This document shows, one piece after another, positions 16,864-28,705 of a stretch of DNA of 64,000 nt (its first letter is position 1; each line of letters starts with the position of its first letter). The notes below the pieces were generated by a model. It was not told the DNA's origin and searched no databases. It saw nothing but the letters and a program-made list of their open reading frames with translations. A program made the translations under genes and the position numbers. This stretch comes from Luteibacter aegosomatis. Its GTDB lineage: Bacteria > Pseudomonadota > Gammaproteobacteria > Xanthomonadales > Rhodanobacteraceae. Location of the stretch: contig NZ_CP095740.1 of the NCBI RefSeq assembly GCF_023078455.1, positions 3,212,001 to 3,276,000 of the forward strand, written 5' to 3'.

Positions 16864-17553
16864 CTAAAGGGTTTGACGGGCGTTACGACGCGCGCCCGAG
16901 GCGAGCGAGCCGGACATCGGCGCCGGCACGGCCACCGGGCGGGGGCGCAAGGGTACCGCCGCCGGACGTTTTTTGCGCGCCAGCAGCAGGTATCCGCCGC
17001 CCAGCAGGGATTCGGCGAACGGCGAACCGCTCGCGCGCGGCCAGGGGCTACCCACGCGGCGCGGCATGGCGAGTTCGAAATCATCGCGCACCAGTCGCTG
17101 GCTCCACCACCACGGCCAAGTGAGGCGCGGACGCGTGCCCTGGCTGTGTCTCGCCAGCCAGGGAGACCACAGGCCGACGGGGTGGATGCCGGTGATCGCC
17201 AGCATGCCGCCGGGCGCCAGTACGCGAATGGCCTCGTCGAGCAGGTTGTCCTGCCGGGCCGTGGTCTCCAGCGCGTGGCGCAGCAGCACCACCCCGAACG
17301 CGTCGTCGGCGAACGGGAGGGCCTCCAGGCCACTTGCGTGCACGTCGCCACCCAGGACCGCGCCAGCCACCTTCACGGTCGCCCAGTGGCCCAGGAGGGG
17401 CAAGGCGGGCACCCCGGCATGCGCCGAGGCCGTCAGGTGCAGGCCATGGTCGCCGGTGCAGCGGGTCAGCAGGGGTCCGAGCACGCGATCCTCGTCGGCC
17501 ATCAGCTTGCCGATCTGGGGCGAGGCGTAGATGTCAGGGATCAGGTGAGGCAT
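16864..17553 (-). CDS. SAM-dependent methyltransferase-like protein (YafS-like)
   Basis: This 229-residue protein has the C-terminal half of a class I methyltransferase (LPFADDAFGVVLLRHALE, then IRVLAPGGMLAITG), but its N-terminal nucleotide-binding glycine motif is weak. In many gammaproteobacteria a gene of this type (yafS in E. coli) sits between gloB and rnhA, as here. The substrate is not known. The tail is basic and proline-rich. It lies 12 nt upstream of rnhA and is probably co-transcribed. Confidence 0.8.
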   Translation of the reverse strand: MPHLIPDIYASPQIGKLMADEDRVLGPLLTRCTGDHGLHLTASAHAGVPALPLLGHWATVKVAGAVLGGDVHASGLEALPFADDAFGVVLLRHALETTARQDNLLDEAIRVLAPGGMLAITGIHPVGLWSPWLARHSQGTRPRLTWPWWWSQRLVRDDFELAMPRRVGSPWPRASGSPFAESLLGGGYLLLARKKRPAAVPLRPRPVAVPAPMSGSLASGARRNARQTL

Positions 17554-17629
17554 GCGTGTCGAGTGTAGTGAGGTTGAACGGCATCCGCACCGTTAACGAA
17601 ATTCCAACAAGCAGCCCATACCCCGTTGA

Positions 17630-17662
17630 TATAGTCCGGCCGCCCCGCCCCTTCGGGCGGCC
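17630..17662 (+). promoter_or_regulatory. gloB upstream region: -10-like hexamer and leader hairpin
   Basis: TATAGT (17630-17635) may be a -10 element, though no good -35 is seen. It is followed by a perfect hairpin (GGCCGCCC at 17638-17645 with GGGCGGCC at 17655-17662) in the presumed gloB leader. Confidence 0.35.
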
Positions 17663-17709
17663 ATTCCTTGGGTGTTCGCGCCCTATCGACGTGTCACGGA
17701 GTCCGCCCG

Positions 17710-18477
17710 ATGCACTGGGTACCCGTCGCGGCCTTGAGCGACAACTACATCTGGCTGGTCGCCGACGACGAGGGCAACGCCTTCGTCGTGGATCCCGGTG
17801 AAGCCGCCCCCGTCGAAGCCGCTCTCGCCGAGCGCGGCTGGACGTTGCGCGCGATCCTGCTCACCCATCATCACAACGACCACATCGGCGGCGTCTCCGA
17901 TCTCGTGGCCCGCCACGACGTCGAGGTGTACGCCACGGGCGATCCTCGCATCCAGCCGAAGAACCATTTCGTGGAAGACGGCGACGTCATCACGCTGGAA
18001 TCGCCGCGCGCCACCTTCCGGGTAATCGCGGTGCCCGGCCACACGACGACGCACGTCGCCTATGTGGGCGAAGGCTTCCTGTTCTGCGGCGACACCCTTT
18101 TCAGCGTCGGTTGCGGTCGCCTTTTCGAAGGCACGCCGGAACAGATGCTCGCTTCGCTCGACCGCTTCGCGGACCTGCCCGGCGACACGCTGGTCTGCTG
18201 CGCCCACGAGTACACCGCGGCCAACATCCGTTTCGCGCTCAGCGTCGATCCGGACAACGGCCCCTTGCGCCTCCGTCGTGACGAGGTGGCGCGCTTGCGC
18301 GAGGAGGGCCGTCCATCCGTGCCCAGCCGCCTCGCCGACGAGTACGCCACCAATCCTTTCCTGCGCGTCGACAGCGAGGCCATCGCCCGCTGGGTCGAGG
18401 CGCAGGGCAAGGACCACGCCACGCGTGCGCAGCGCTTCGCCGCGCTGCGCCAGGCCAAGGACACCTTCAACGCATGA
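17710..18477 (+). CDS. gloB: Hydroxyacylglutathione hydrolase (glyoxalase II)
   Basis: A 255-residue metallo-beta-lactamase-fold enzyme that hydrolyses S-D-lactoylglutathione in methylglyoxal detoxification. The metal motif THHHNDHIGG (about 52-61), VPGHTTTH, FCGDTLF and CCAHEYT are present, as is the C-terminal glyoxalase II segment. The start ATG 17710 gives the usual MHWVPV-x-x-LSDNYIW opening. Its stop overlaps the mltD start (ATGA). Confidence 0.95.
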   Translation: MHWVPVAALSDNYIWLVADDEGNAFVVDPGEAAPVEAALAERGWTLRAILLTHHHNDHIGGVSDLVARHDVEVYATGDPRIQPKNHFVEDGDVITLESPRATFRVIAVPGHTTTHVAYVGEGFLFCGDTLFSVGCGRLFEGTPEQMLASLDRFADLPGDTLVCCAHEYTAANIRFALSVDPDNGPLRLRRDEVARLREEGRPSVPSRLADEYATNPFLRVDSEAIARWVEAQGKDHATRAQRFAALRQAKDTFNA

Positions 18478-19724
18478 TCGCTCTCAGCCGGCGGCTGTTG
18501 CCCACCCTCATTCCGCTTCTGCTGACGGCCTGCGCGGCCGTTCCGCAACATCCGGTGGCCACCCCGGCGGCGCCAGCCATCGCACCGCCGGTGGATGACG
18601 TGACCTTCGTGCCGAAGATGATCCGCCCTGCCCCGCCCGCGGATTTCTGGGCGAGCATGCGCGACAGCTTCGGCATGCAGGGCTGCGCGGCCGATCCCCA
18701 GGTGCTGGCCTGGGCACGCACCTATACGAAGATGCCGAATCGCTTCGAGCAGCAGGTGAACGAAGTGCTGCCGCTTATCGTCTACGCGCACAAGTCGGCG
18801 ATGACGCATGGCGTGGCGGGCGAGTTCGCGTTGCTGCCCTGGGTGGAAAGCCAGTACCGCCACGTGCCCGGCAAGAAGAACCGGCCTGCCGGCATGTGGC
18901 AGATCATGCCCGAGACCGCGCACACCCTCGGCCTGCGCGTCGAGAAGAATTACGACGAGCGCCTGGACATCGCCAAGTCCACCGATTCGGTGATGTCGAT
19001 GATGCGCCGCTACTACGACGACCTGGGCGATTGGCGCCTGGTCGACGTGGCTTATAACGCGGGCGAGTTCGGCCTCAAGCGCACGATCGACAAGCATGGC
19101 GGGCCGTCGGACGACGAGGGCCTGCCCGACGTGCCCATGAAGGCCGCCACGAAGGAGCACCTGGTAAAGCTGATGGCCATGGCGTGCATCGTGCGCGATC
19201 CGGCCCGGTTCAACGTTCAGTTGCCGCGGCAGGACCTCGACGACGCGCTGCAGGTGGTGCAGGTGTCCAATCCGCAGTCGCTCGCGCAGGCCGCGAAGCA
19301 GTCGGGCTTGTCGATGAACGACCTGCGCGATTTCAATCCGGCGTATCGCACCGAAAAGGGAATGGTCACCTCCAGCTTGTTGCTGCCGAAGAGCGCCGCC
19401 GACCAATACAAGCTCGGACCGGTCGATCCGGTGGATGACGTGGCGGACGCGTCGACCGATGCGCCCATGGATGACGAAGCCGCCAAGCCGGCGCCGTCCA
19501 GGCATGGAAAGGGTAAGGCGTCGAAGAAAACCGTCGCCGCTGCGAAGAAGCCGGCGAAGAAGGACGAGCCGCAGCTCGTGATCCACAAGGTCAACAACGG
19601 CGAATCGCTGTGGTCGATCGCGCGCCTGCACCAGGTGAGCGTGGAACAGCTGGTGAAGTGGAACGACCTGCAGACGAAGGCGGTGAAGCCCGGTCAGGTT
19701 TTGAAGCTGACGGCGTCGCGATAA
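18474..19724 (+). CDS. mltD: Membrane-bound lytic murein transglycosylase D
   Basis: The 416-residue lipoprotein has a lipobox LLLTAC (Cys20). A family-1 lytic transglycosylase domain follows (catalytic Glu in LLPWVESQYR, then AGMWQIMP and YNAGEFG), then a degenerate and a clear C-terminal LysM (about 370-413, VNNGESLWSIARLHQVS). A Lys/Ala-rich linker precedes the last LysM. It cleaves peptidoglycan glycan strands from the outer membrane side. E. coli MltD usually has two LysM repeats; here the first is weak. Confidence 0.92.
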   Translation: MIALSRRLLPTLIPLLLTACAAVPQHPVATPAAPAIAPPVDDVTFVPKMIRPAPPADFWASMRDSFGMQGCAADPQVLAWARTYTKMPNRFEQQVNEVLPLIVYAHKSAMTHGVAGEFALLPWVESQYRHVPGKKNRPAGMWQIMPETAHTLGLRVEKNYDERLDIAKSTDSVMSMMRRYYDDLGDWRLVDVAYNAGEFGLKRTIDKHGGPSDDEGLPDVPMKAATKEHLVKLMAMACIVRDPARFNVQLPRQDLDDALQVVQVSNPQSLAQAAKQSGLSMNDLRDFNPAYRTEKGMVTSSLLLPKSAADQYKLGPVDPVDDVADASTDAPMDDEAAKPAPSRHGKGKASKKTVAAAKKPAKKDEPQLVIHKVNNGESLWSIARLHQVSVEQLVKWNDLQTKAVKPGQVLKLTASR

Positions 19725-19737
19725 GCGAACGTGGTCG

Positions 19738-19769
19738 CCGTGGGCACCGGCGCAGGCCGGTGCCCACGG
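19738..19769. terminator. Long perfect hairpin between convergent mltD and fabV
   Basis: A 13-bp perfect stem (CCGTGGGCACCGG with CCGGTGCCCACGG) and a 6-nt loop. No T-tract, but the position between two gene ends suggests a bidirectional transcription barrier. Confidence 0.5.
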
Positions 19770-19806
19770 CGAGACGCATGGTTTTCGCCATGCGCCCTAC
19801 AGCGGC

Positions 19807-21030
19807 TCAAAGCTGCACCACGTCCCACTGCACGTCGGCGCTCACGTCGGCGCCGTAGTCCACGCCTTCCACCTCGAAGCCGAACAGCTTGATGAAGTCG
19901 TGCTTGTAGCCGGCGTAGTCGGTATCGCTCCACAGGTTCGCCGTGGTGACGGTCGGCCACAACGCCTTGCATTCGCCCTGCACGTCGTCGCGAAGCTCCC
20001 AGTCGTCGAGGCGCAGGCGGCCTTCGGCATCGGTCTCGGGCTTCGCCCCGTCGGCGCGATACAGCCGATCGTGGAACAGGCGGTTGATCTGCTCGATCGT
20101 GCCTTCGTGGATACCCTTGGCCTTCATGATCTTGAAGACCATCGACACATAGAGCGGAATCACCGGGATGGCCGAGCTGGCCTGGGTGACCACCGACTTC
20201 ATCACGCCCACGTAAGAACGCAGGCCGAGCTCCTTGTGACGCTCACCCAGTTCCTTCGCCGTACGGTCGAGATGCTGCTTGGCCTGACCGAGCGTGCCGT
20301 GCCAGTAGATCGGCCAGGTGATCGAGGTGCCGACGTAGCTGTACGCGATAGTGGTGGCGTTATCGGCCAACACACCGGCGTCGGCCAGCGCTTCGATCCA
20401 CATCGCCCAGTCTTCGCCGCCCATCACGGTGACGGTGTCTTTCACTTCCTGCTCGGTGGCCGGTTCGACGGTGGCCTGCACCACTTCGTTCTTGTTGGTG
20501 TCGACCGACGATGCGGTGAAGGTATCGCCCATGGTCTTGAGCGCGGAACGCACCACGGTACCCGGCTCACCCATGGTCGTGCCTTCCGGCAGCTTGCGCA
20601 CGGGGGACGCCAGCGAATAGACGACGAGGTCGATCTTGCCGCCCATCTCGTTCTTGATGATCTCGACGGCCTTGGCGCGCGTCTCGTTGGCGAACGCGTC
20701 GCCGTTGATCGATTTCGCGAACAGGCCCGCCTCGCGGGCGAGCCGGTCGAAGGCATGCGCGTTGTACCAGCCGGCCGTACCGGTCTTGGTGTCGCTGGAC
20801 GGCTTTTCGAAGAACACACCCAGGGTCGCGGCGCCGTGGCCGAAGGCGGCGGTGATGCGCGAGGCGAGACCGTAGCCGGTGGACGAGCCGATCACGAGCA
20901 CGTTCTTCGGGCCGGCGGCGAACGTACCGCTGGCCTTGGTGATGGCGATCTGCTCTTCGACGTTCTTCGCGCAGCCGGTCGGGTGGGCGGTGGTGCAGAT
21001 GAAACCGCGGACCTTGGGTTGGATGATCAC
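19807..21030 (-). CDS. fabV: Trans-2-enoyl-ACP/CoA reductase
   Basis: The 407-residue enoyl reductase completes the fatty-acid elongation cycle and is typically triclosan-insensitive. The start is GTG 21030 ([17 protein letters not shown], the family N-terminus) with GAAGGAACTACCA upstream. The NADH-binding [11 protein letters not shown] and the catalytic Y-x8-K ([11 protein letters not shown]) are present. No other enoyl reductase gene is in the window. Confidence 0.95.
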   Translation of the reverse strand: MIIQPKVRGFICTTAHPTGCAKNVEEQIAITKASGTFAAGPKNVLVIGSSTGYGLASRITAAFGHGAATLGVFFEKPSSDTKTGTAGWYNAHAFDRLAREAGLFAKSINGDAFANETRAKAVEIIKNEMGGKIDLVVYSLASPVRKLPEGTTMGEPGTVVRSALKTMGDTFTASSVDTNKNEVVQATVEPATEQEVKDTVTVMGGEDWAMWIEALADAGVLADNATTIAYSYVGTSITWPIYWHGTLGQAKQHLDRTAKELGERHKELGLRSYVGVMKSVVTQASSAIPVIPLYVSMVFKIMKAKGIHEGTIEQINRLFHDRLYRADGAKPETDAEGRLRLDDWELRDDVQGECKALWPTVTTANLWSDTDYAGYKHDFIKLFGFEVEGVDYGADVSADVQWDVVQL

Positions 21031-21117
21031 TGGTAGTTCCTTCGACGCGTCAAGGCGCCCATTGTAATGGCGACGGCCATCCATGCGCCTCCGCACGGTG
21101 CACGGGTGGCGGGCAAT

Positions 21118-21144
21118 AAAAAAGCCCCTCCGGAGAGGGGCTTT
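21118..21144 (-). terminator. Rho-independent terminator of ppiD
   Basis: GCCCCTC-CGGA-GAGGGGC stem, followed on the minus strand by TTTTTTATT, 22 nt beyond the ppiD stop. Confidence 0.85.
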
Positions 21145-21165
21145 CGGGTGGCGCGGGGAGGCGGC

Positions 21166-23076
21166 TTACATGCGATCCTGCGCGATCTTGATATCGGCCT
21201 TGGCCTTCAGGGCCTGGATGTAGTCCAGCGTGGTGGCCTGGGCCATGGCGTCCATCATCTGGCCGCGAAGTGCGTCACGCTGCGCCTTGTCGACCTTGGA
21301 CGGGTCGCCGTCGGTCACCTTGTCGACCGCCACCAGCGCATAGCTCGCATCGCCGGTACGCACCACCGACCACGACGGCTTGCCGTCGACCGGGTGCGGC
21401 AGGCTGAAAGACTGCACGAGCACTTCCTGCGGAACGTCCTTCACCGTGGCGAGCTTGTCGCGCTCCAGGTCGGAGAGCGTATGCACCGGCGCCTTGGCGA
21501 GCGTGGCCACGTCGCCCCCCTTGGTCAGCTGCGCGGCGATGTCGTCGGCCTGCTTCCTGGCCTGCGCGTCCACGCGCTCGTCGAGGATGCGCTGGCGCAC
21601 CACGTCTTTCACGTCCGCCAGCGCCTTGGGCGTGGCGGCGTTGTGCTTGCTGAGGTGCATGACCACGGCATCGCCCTTGCCGAGCTGCACCAGCGACGAA
21701 TTGTTGCCCTGGTTGAGTACGTCGTCGGCGAACGCCGCCTGCACGAACTTCGGATCGGTGGGGATGCCTTCACCACCCTGGCGACCGAAGAGCGGCGACG
21801 TCTTGATCGTGAGGCCGAGCTCCTTCGCCACCGGTTCGAGCGAACCCGGGTTGCGCTCGGCGAGATCCGCCAGCTTGCCCGCGCGCTCGTTATAGAGGCG
21901 CTCGCCCTCGTTCTTCGACCAGTCGTCCGCGATCTGCGCACGCACCTGATCGAACGGCTTGGCATCGCCATCGCGGGCGTCGCGCAGCCAGATGATGTGG
22001 TAGCCCTCTTCCGGCGAGAGCACGGGCTCCCGGGTGATGTCGCCCTTCTTCATGCCGAACAGGGCGGTATCGAACGCGGCATTGGCCACGCCCTTTTCCA
22101 GCCAGCCGAGGTCACCGCCGGTACGCTTGGAGCCCAGGTCGTCGGAGTTCTCCGCCGCCAGCTTGGCGAAGTTTTCGGGCGTGGCTTCGGCGGCGATCTT
22201 CTTCGCCTTCTCGAGCGCGGCCTTCTGCTGGTCGGGGGTGGCGTTCTTCGGCACGTTGATGAGGATGTGCGCCGCTTCGCGTTGCGGCGGCTGGGCATAG
22301 CGCTGCTTGTTCTGGTCGTAATACGTACGCAGTTGCTCGTCGGTGGGCGCTTCGGCCTTGAGATCGGCCTGCTTCACTTCGAGGTAGTCGACCGAGACCT
22401 GCTCGGGCGTGGTGTAGTCGGCGACATGCGACTTGTAGAACGCCTCGATGTCCGCGTCGGCCACCGAGGCGTCGGTGAGCGAGGGGCGCGGCAGGTCGAC
22501 GAAGCGCAGGTCGCGCTTCTGCAGGCGCAGGCGGAAGAAGCCGTCGACGTCGGCTTCGCTCACGAGCGTGGTGCTGGAGATCGCCTGCGGCAACAACTGC
22601 GTGGCGAGCGAGGCGCGAACCTTCGCTTCGTACATCGCCGGCGACATGCCCTGCATGTTGAGGATGGCGCGGTAGGCCTCGGGACTGAACTGGCCGTTGA
22701 CCTGGAAGCTGGGATCGCTGCCGATGGTCTGGCGCACGTCGAGGTCGGACACGGTGAGCTTGAGGTTCGTGTTGGCCTGCTGCAGCAGCGCCTGGCTCAC
22801 GAGACCGTCGAGTACCTTCTGCTTCAGTTCGGGCTTTTCGAGATCGGCCGCCGTGAACTGCGAATTGGGATTCTGGGCGAACTGCTGGCGAAGCTCGTTG
22901 AGTCGGTTCTGCCAGTCTTGCTGCGAAATTTCCTGGTCGCCCACCTTCGCCACGTAGGTGTCGACGTGCGAGACGAAGTACGACTCGATGCCGAAGAACG
23001 CGACGGCGAAGACGGATACGCCGAGGACGATGGCCGCGGGCCAACCATGGATCTTGTTACGCAGGGCTTGCAGCAT
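21166..23076 (-). CDS. ppiD: Periplasmic folding chaperone PpiD (SurA-N/parvulin)
   Basis: A 636-residue membrane-anchored periplasmic chaperone. One N-terminal membrane helix (about 15-33) precedes a SurA-like helical N-domain and a parvulin domain (about 265-365, starting EAAHILINVPKN), then a long C-terminal region. It helps outer-membrane and exported protein folding near the Sec translocon. Position after lon, hup and tRNAs is the conserved order. Length is close to the E. coli protein (623). Confidence 0.93.
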   Translation of the reverse strand: MLQALRNKIHGWPAAIVLGVSVFAVAFFGIESYFVSHVDTYVAKVGDQEISQQDWQNRLNELRQQFAQNPNSQFTAADLEKPELKQKVLDGLVSQALLQQANTNLKLTVSDLDVRQTIGSDPSFQVNGQFSPEAYRAILNMQGMSPAMYEAKVRASLATQLLPQAISSTTLVSEADVDGFFRLRLQKRDLRFVDLPRPSLTDASVADADIEAFYKSHVADYTTPEQVSVDYLEVKQADLKAEAPTDEQLRTYYDQNKQRYAQPPQREAAHILINVPKNATPDQQKAALEKAKKIAAEATPENFAKLAAENSDDLGSKRTGGDLGWLEKGVANAAFDTALFGMKKGDITREPVLSPEEGYHIIWLRDARDGDAKPFDQVRAQIADDWSKNEGERLYNERAGKLADLAERNPGSLEPVAKELGLTIKTSPLFGRQGGEGIPTDPKFVQAAFADDVLNQGNNSSLVQLGKGDAVVMHLSKHNAATPKALADVKDVVRQRILDERVDAQARKQADDIAAQLTKGGDVATLAKAPVHTLSDLERDKLATVKDVPQEVLVQSFSLPHPVDGKPSWSVVRTGDASYALVAVDKVTDGDPSKVDKAQRDALRGQMMDAMAQATTLDYIQALKAKADIKIAQDRM

Positions 23077-23161
23077 GATGCGACTCGCAACGGTTGCGCC
23101 GGCAAATCCTAACCGACGTTAGATAAAGCAAAGGCGCCACGCGGGCGCCTTTGCGGACGAA

Positions 23162-23238
23162 TGGCGGAGTGGACGGGACTCGAACCCGCGACCTCCGGCG
23201 TGACAGGCCAGCATTCTAACCGACTGAACTACCACTCC
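23162..23238 (-). tRNA. tRNA-Asp (anticodon GTC)
   Basis: A standard 77-nt cloverleaf with acceptor GGAGTGG/CCACTCC, anticodon loop CTGTCAC and encoded CCA. Confidence 0.97.
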
Positions 23239-23248
23239 ACGTTCCGTT

Positions 23249-23323
23249 TGGTGGGTGCTGAGGGGATCGAACCCCCGACCAGCGCCGTGTAAAGGCGACG
23301 CTCTACCGCTGAGCTAAGCACCC
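23249..23323 (-). tRNA. tRNA-Val (anticodon TAC)
   Basis: Acceptor GGGTGCT/AGCACCC, anticodon loop TTTACAC and encoded CCA. It lies 10 nt from tRNA-Asp and is transcribed in the same direction, downstream of hup. Confidence 0.97.
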
Positions 23324-23339
23324 CGAACGGTTAGACCGA

Positions 23340-23612
23340 TTAGTTTACGTGATCCTTCAGCGCCTTGCCAGCGGTGAAAGCGGGCACCTTGGAGGCCGGG
23401 ATCTTGATCTCTTCGTTCGTGCGCGGGTTGCGGCCCGTGCGAGCGGCGCGGGAGCGCACCTTGAACGTGCCGAAGCCGACGATCGCCACGTCACCACCGC
23501 CCTTGAGGCCTTCCTTGACGGCATCGATGAAAGCTTCGAGCGCACGGCCCGCATCGGCCTTCGACAGCTCGGACTTCTCGGCAATGGCGGCGATCAGTTC
23601 GGATTTATTCAT
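23340..23612 (-). CDS. hupB: DNA-binding protein HU
   Basis: A 90-residue nucleoid protein from ATG 23612 ([20 protein letters not shown]). It has the HU signature [18 protein letters not shown] and the DNA-contacting arm. It follows lon as in many gammaproteobacteria and is followed by two tRNA genes on the same strand. HU-beta versus HU-alpha rests on position next to lon. Confidence 0.95.
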   Translation of the reverse strand: MNKSELIAAIAEKSELSKADAGRALEAFIDAVKEGLKGGGDVAIVGFGTFKVRSRAARTGRNPRTNEEIKIPASKVPAFTAGKALKDHVN

Positions 23613-23751
23613 TACGTAACTCCCTAAGGATGATTCGAACCGCCGGACGGCGATCCTGGACGAAAAGGCATAGGTCGTGGAAGCCAGGTGACCTGGGAAG
23701 CGACCCCGTGATCGATGGTGCCGTTGCGGCACGGGTGATCGCGGTGCCGCC

Positions 23752-23781
23752 TTTATACCAGCGCCTTCCCCCCGACCGCAA
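23752..23781 (-). promoter_or_regulatory. Candidate hup promoter
   Basis: On the minus strand TTGCGG (23776-23781) and TATAAA (23752-23757) have an 18-bp spacer. The start codon lies about 140 nt downstream, leaving a long leader. Confidence 0.45.
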
Positions 23782-23891
23782 TACAAGCAATACCAAGGCT
23801 TTCAGCGGATATGCATGGTCAAACGAGACTTGCGCGCGAGTACAAATGCGATTATTGCAGGGTCACAACAACAGGACGACGAAGACGAAAA

Positions 23892-23911
23892 GGGCGCACC
23901 GGAGTGCGCCC
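23892..23911 (-). terminator. Terminator of lon
   Basis: GGGCGCAC-CGGA-GTGCGCCC with TTTTC following on the minus strand, about 30 nt beyond the lon stop. Confidence 0.75.
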
Positions 23912-23941
23912 TCGTTCACGCATCGAAACGATAAAATCGCG

Positions 23942-26452
<2,511 letters not shown>

Positions 26453-26567
26453 GTGCTTGGGGTTTCCCTCGGAGATTTTTTAGGGCTCGCCCCGACACTG
26501 CGCCGGAGCCGCCATGAACGTCAAGTGGTGGCTCGGCAAGGACCGATCAAGTGCCGGACGCCGAAAC

Positions 26568-26601
26568 GAAAACGGCCCCGGCGCCTAGGGACGCCGGGGC
26601 C
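26568..26601 (-). terminator. Terminator of clpX
   Basis: CGGCCCCGGCG and CGCCGGGGCCG form an 11-bp GC stem with an 8-nt loop. TTTTCGTTT follows on the minus strand, between clpX and lon. Confidence 0.8.
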
Positions 26602-26624
26602 GCCGAGAGGGCGGGAAGCGACCG

Positions 26625-27920
26625 TCAGGCCGCGTCGCCACCCTCGCCCGCGATGCGCTGCTGCTGCAGGTTGCCGCGGTAGATCAGGTAGGGCTCAGCC
26701 TGGCCTTCGATGACGGCATCGTCGACCACGACCTTGCTCACATGCTCCAGGGACGGCAGCTCGAACATCGTGTCGAGGAGCACCTGTTCGAGAATGGTTC
26801 GCAGTCCACGCGCGCCGGTCTTGCGCTTGAGCGCGCGACGGGCGATGGCGGACAAGGCCTCCGGACGGAATTCCAGTTCGGCGCCTTCCATCTCGAAGAG
26901 CTTGCGGAACTGCTTGGTGACCGCGTTCTTGGGCTCGGTGAGAATCTGCACCAGGGCAGCCTCGTCGAGCTCGTCGAGCGTGGCCACGACCGGCAGGCGG
27001 CCGACGAACTCCGGAATGAGACCAAAACGGACCAGGTCGGCCGGTTCGACGTCCGCAAGCAGCTTGCCGACGTTTTCCGTGCGCGCCTTGGAGCGCACTT
27101 CGGCACCGAAGCCGATGCCGGTGGTCTCGGAACGCTGCTGGATCACCTTCTCCAGGCCGGCGAACGCGCCGCCGCAGATGAAGAGGATGTTGCGCGTGTC
27201 GACCTGCAGGAATTCCTGCTGCGGGTGCTTGCGGCCGCCCTGCGGGGGCACCGACGCCAGCGTGCCCTCGATGAGCTTGAGCAGGGCCTGCTGCACGCCT
27301 TCGCCGGACACGTCGCGGGTAATCGACGGGTTCTCGCTCTTGCGCGAGATCTTGTCGATTTCATCGATGTAGACGATGCCGCTCTGCGCCTTCTCGACGT
27401 CGTAGTCGCACTTCTGCAGGAGCTTCTGGATGATGTTCTCGACGTCTTCACCCACGTAGCCCGCTTCGGTGAGCGTGGTGGCATCGGCGATGGTGAACGG
27501 CACGTTGAGGAGACGGGCCAGCGTTTCGGCCAGCAGCGTCTTGCCCGAACCGGTGGGACCGATCAGGAGGATGTTGGACTTGCCCAGCTCGACTTCGTCG
27601 TTCTTCTGGCGCGATTCCATGCGCTTGTAGTGGTTGTAGACCGCGACGGAAAGCGCCTTCTTGGCGCGCGTCTGGCCGACCACGTACTGGTCGAGCGCAT
27701 CCATGATCTCGCGCGGCTTGGGAAGGTGCGTACGGCCGGTGGCCGCCTTCTCCTCGAGCTCCTCGCGGATGATGTCGTTGCACAGCTCAACGCATTCGTC
27801 GCAGATGAACACGCTGGGACCGGCAATCAGCTTGCGCACTTCATGCTGGCTCTTGCCGCAGAAGGAGCAGTAAAGAATCTTGCCGCCGTCGTTGGAACGG
27901 CTCTGCCGCTCGTCGCTCAT
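26625..27920 (-). CDS. clpX: ClpXP unfoldase subunit ClpX
   Basis: A 431-residue AAA+ unfoldase. The N-terminal zinc-binding cysteines are Cys18, Cys21, Cys40 and Cys43 (CSFC...CDEC). Walker A is GPTGSGKT and Walker B is IVYIDEIDK; the IGF ClpP-docking loop is represented by TGIGFGAEV. The start is ATG 27920 ([11 protein letters not shown]). It follows clpP by 103 nt with a hairpin in the gap, giving separate control or attenuation. Confidence 0.97.
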   Translation of the reverse strand: MSDERQSRSNDGGKILYCSFCGKSQHEVRKLIAGPSVFICDECVELCNDIIREELEEKAATGRTHLPKPREIMDALDQYVVGQTRAKKALSVAVYNHYKRMESRQKNDEVELGKSNILLIGPTGSGKTLLAETLARLLNVPFTIADATTLTEAGYVGEDVENIIQKLLQKCDYDVEKAQSGIVYIDEIDKISRKSENPSITRDVSGEGVQQALLKLIEGTLASVPPQGGRKHPQQEFLQVDTRNILFICGGAFAGLEKVIQQRSETTGIGFGAEVRSKARTENVGKLLADVEPADLVRFGLIPEFVGRLPVVATLDELDEAALVQILTEPKNAVTKQFRKLFEMEGAELEFRPEALSAIARRALKRKTGARGLRTILEQVLLDTMFELPSLEHVSKVVVDDAVIEGQAEPYLIYRGNLQQQRIAGEGGDAA

Positions 27921-27967
27921 GCTATGTGCCCTACTGAGAATCCAGGTGCGCTTTGAGAATAGCACAG

Positions 27968-27997
27968 CACTCCGCCCCTGGTTCCAGGGGCGAAGTG
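27968..27997 (-). promoter_or_regulatory. Hairpin between clpP and clpX
   Basis: CGCCCCTGG-TT-CCAGGGGCG (27973-27992) is extended by GCACT/AGTGC with one mismatch. There is no T-tract, so an attenuator or RNA-stability element is more likely than a full terminator. Confidence 0.4.
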
Positions 27998-28023
27998 CCG
28001 GTTTTCACAAGCGAAAAGATGAA

Positions 28024-28656
28024 TCAAGCGGATTTGACGGTTTCGACCGTGCGCTTTTCGGCCACCGAGTCGATCAGGCCGTAGGCCTGGGCTTCCGCCC
28101 CGCTCATGAAACGGTCGCGCTCGGTATCGCGGGCAATTTCGTCGACCGTCTTGCCGCTGTGGTGGGCCAGGATCGCATTGAGGCGTTCACGCATCGTAAG
28201 AATTTCACGGGCGTGAATCTCGATGTCGGTGGCCTGGCCGGAGATGCCACCCGCCCACGGCTGGTGGATCATGATGCGGGAGTGCGGCAGCGAGAAACGC
28301 TTGCCGGCCGCGCCCGCCGCCAGCAGCAAGGCGCCCATCGAAGCCGCCTGGCCGATGCACATGGTGCTGACGTCCGGCTTGATGAACTGCATCGTGTCGT
28401 AGATCGCCATGCCCGCGGTGACGGAACCACCGGGGCTGTTGATGTACAGGTTGATGTCCTTGTCCGGGTTTTCGGACTCGAGGAACAGCATCTGGGCGAC
28501 GATCACATTGGCCATGTAATCGTCGACCGGGCCGACCGCGAAGATGATGCGCTCCTTGAGGAGGCGCGAATAGATGTCGTAGGAACGCTCGCCGCGCGAG
28601 GTCTGCTCGACGACGATGGGCACCAGGTTGAGGTTCTGGATCGGAGCCATGGACAT
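28024..28656 (-). CDS. clpP: ATP-dependent Clp protease proteolytic subunit
   Basis: The 210-residue serine peptidase has its catalytic triad at Ser106 (GQAASMGA), His131 (MIHQPWAG) and Asp181 (DTERDRF). ATG 28656 has AAGGAG upstream; an ATG two codons later is an alternative. It forms the barrel that ClpX feeds and lies 49 nt after tig. Confidence 0.97.
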   Translation of the reverse strand: MSMAPIQNLNLVPIVVEQTSRGERSYDIYSRLLKERIIFAVGPVDDYMANVIVAQMLFLESENPDKDINLYINSPGGSVTAGMAIYDTMQFIKPDVSTMCIGQAASMGALLLAAGAAGKRFSLPHSRIMIHQPWAGGISGQATDIEIHAREILTMRERLNAILAHHSGKTVDEIARDTERDRFMSGAEAQAYGLIDSVAEKRTVETVKSA

Positions 28657-28705
28657 TCGGTCTCTCCTTCGTATGGGGCCCGGGTGGTAATCAGACGATC
28701 GGCGC

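Larger units (their letters stand above)
23613..23941. other. hup upstream region
   Basis: About 330 nt between hup and the end of lon contain the lon terminator (23892-23911) and the candidate hup promoter (23752-23781). I see no gene here. Confidence 0.6.
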
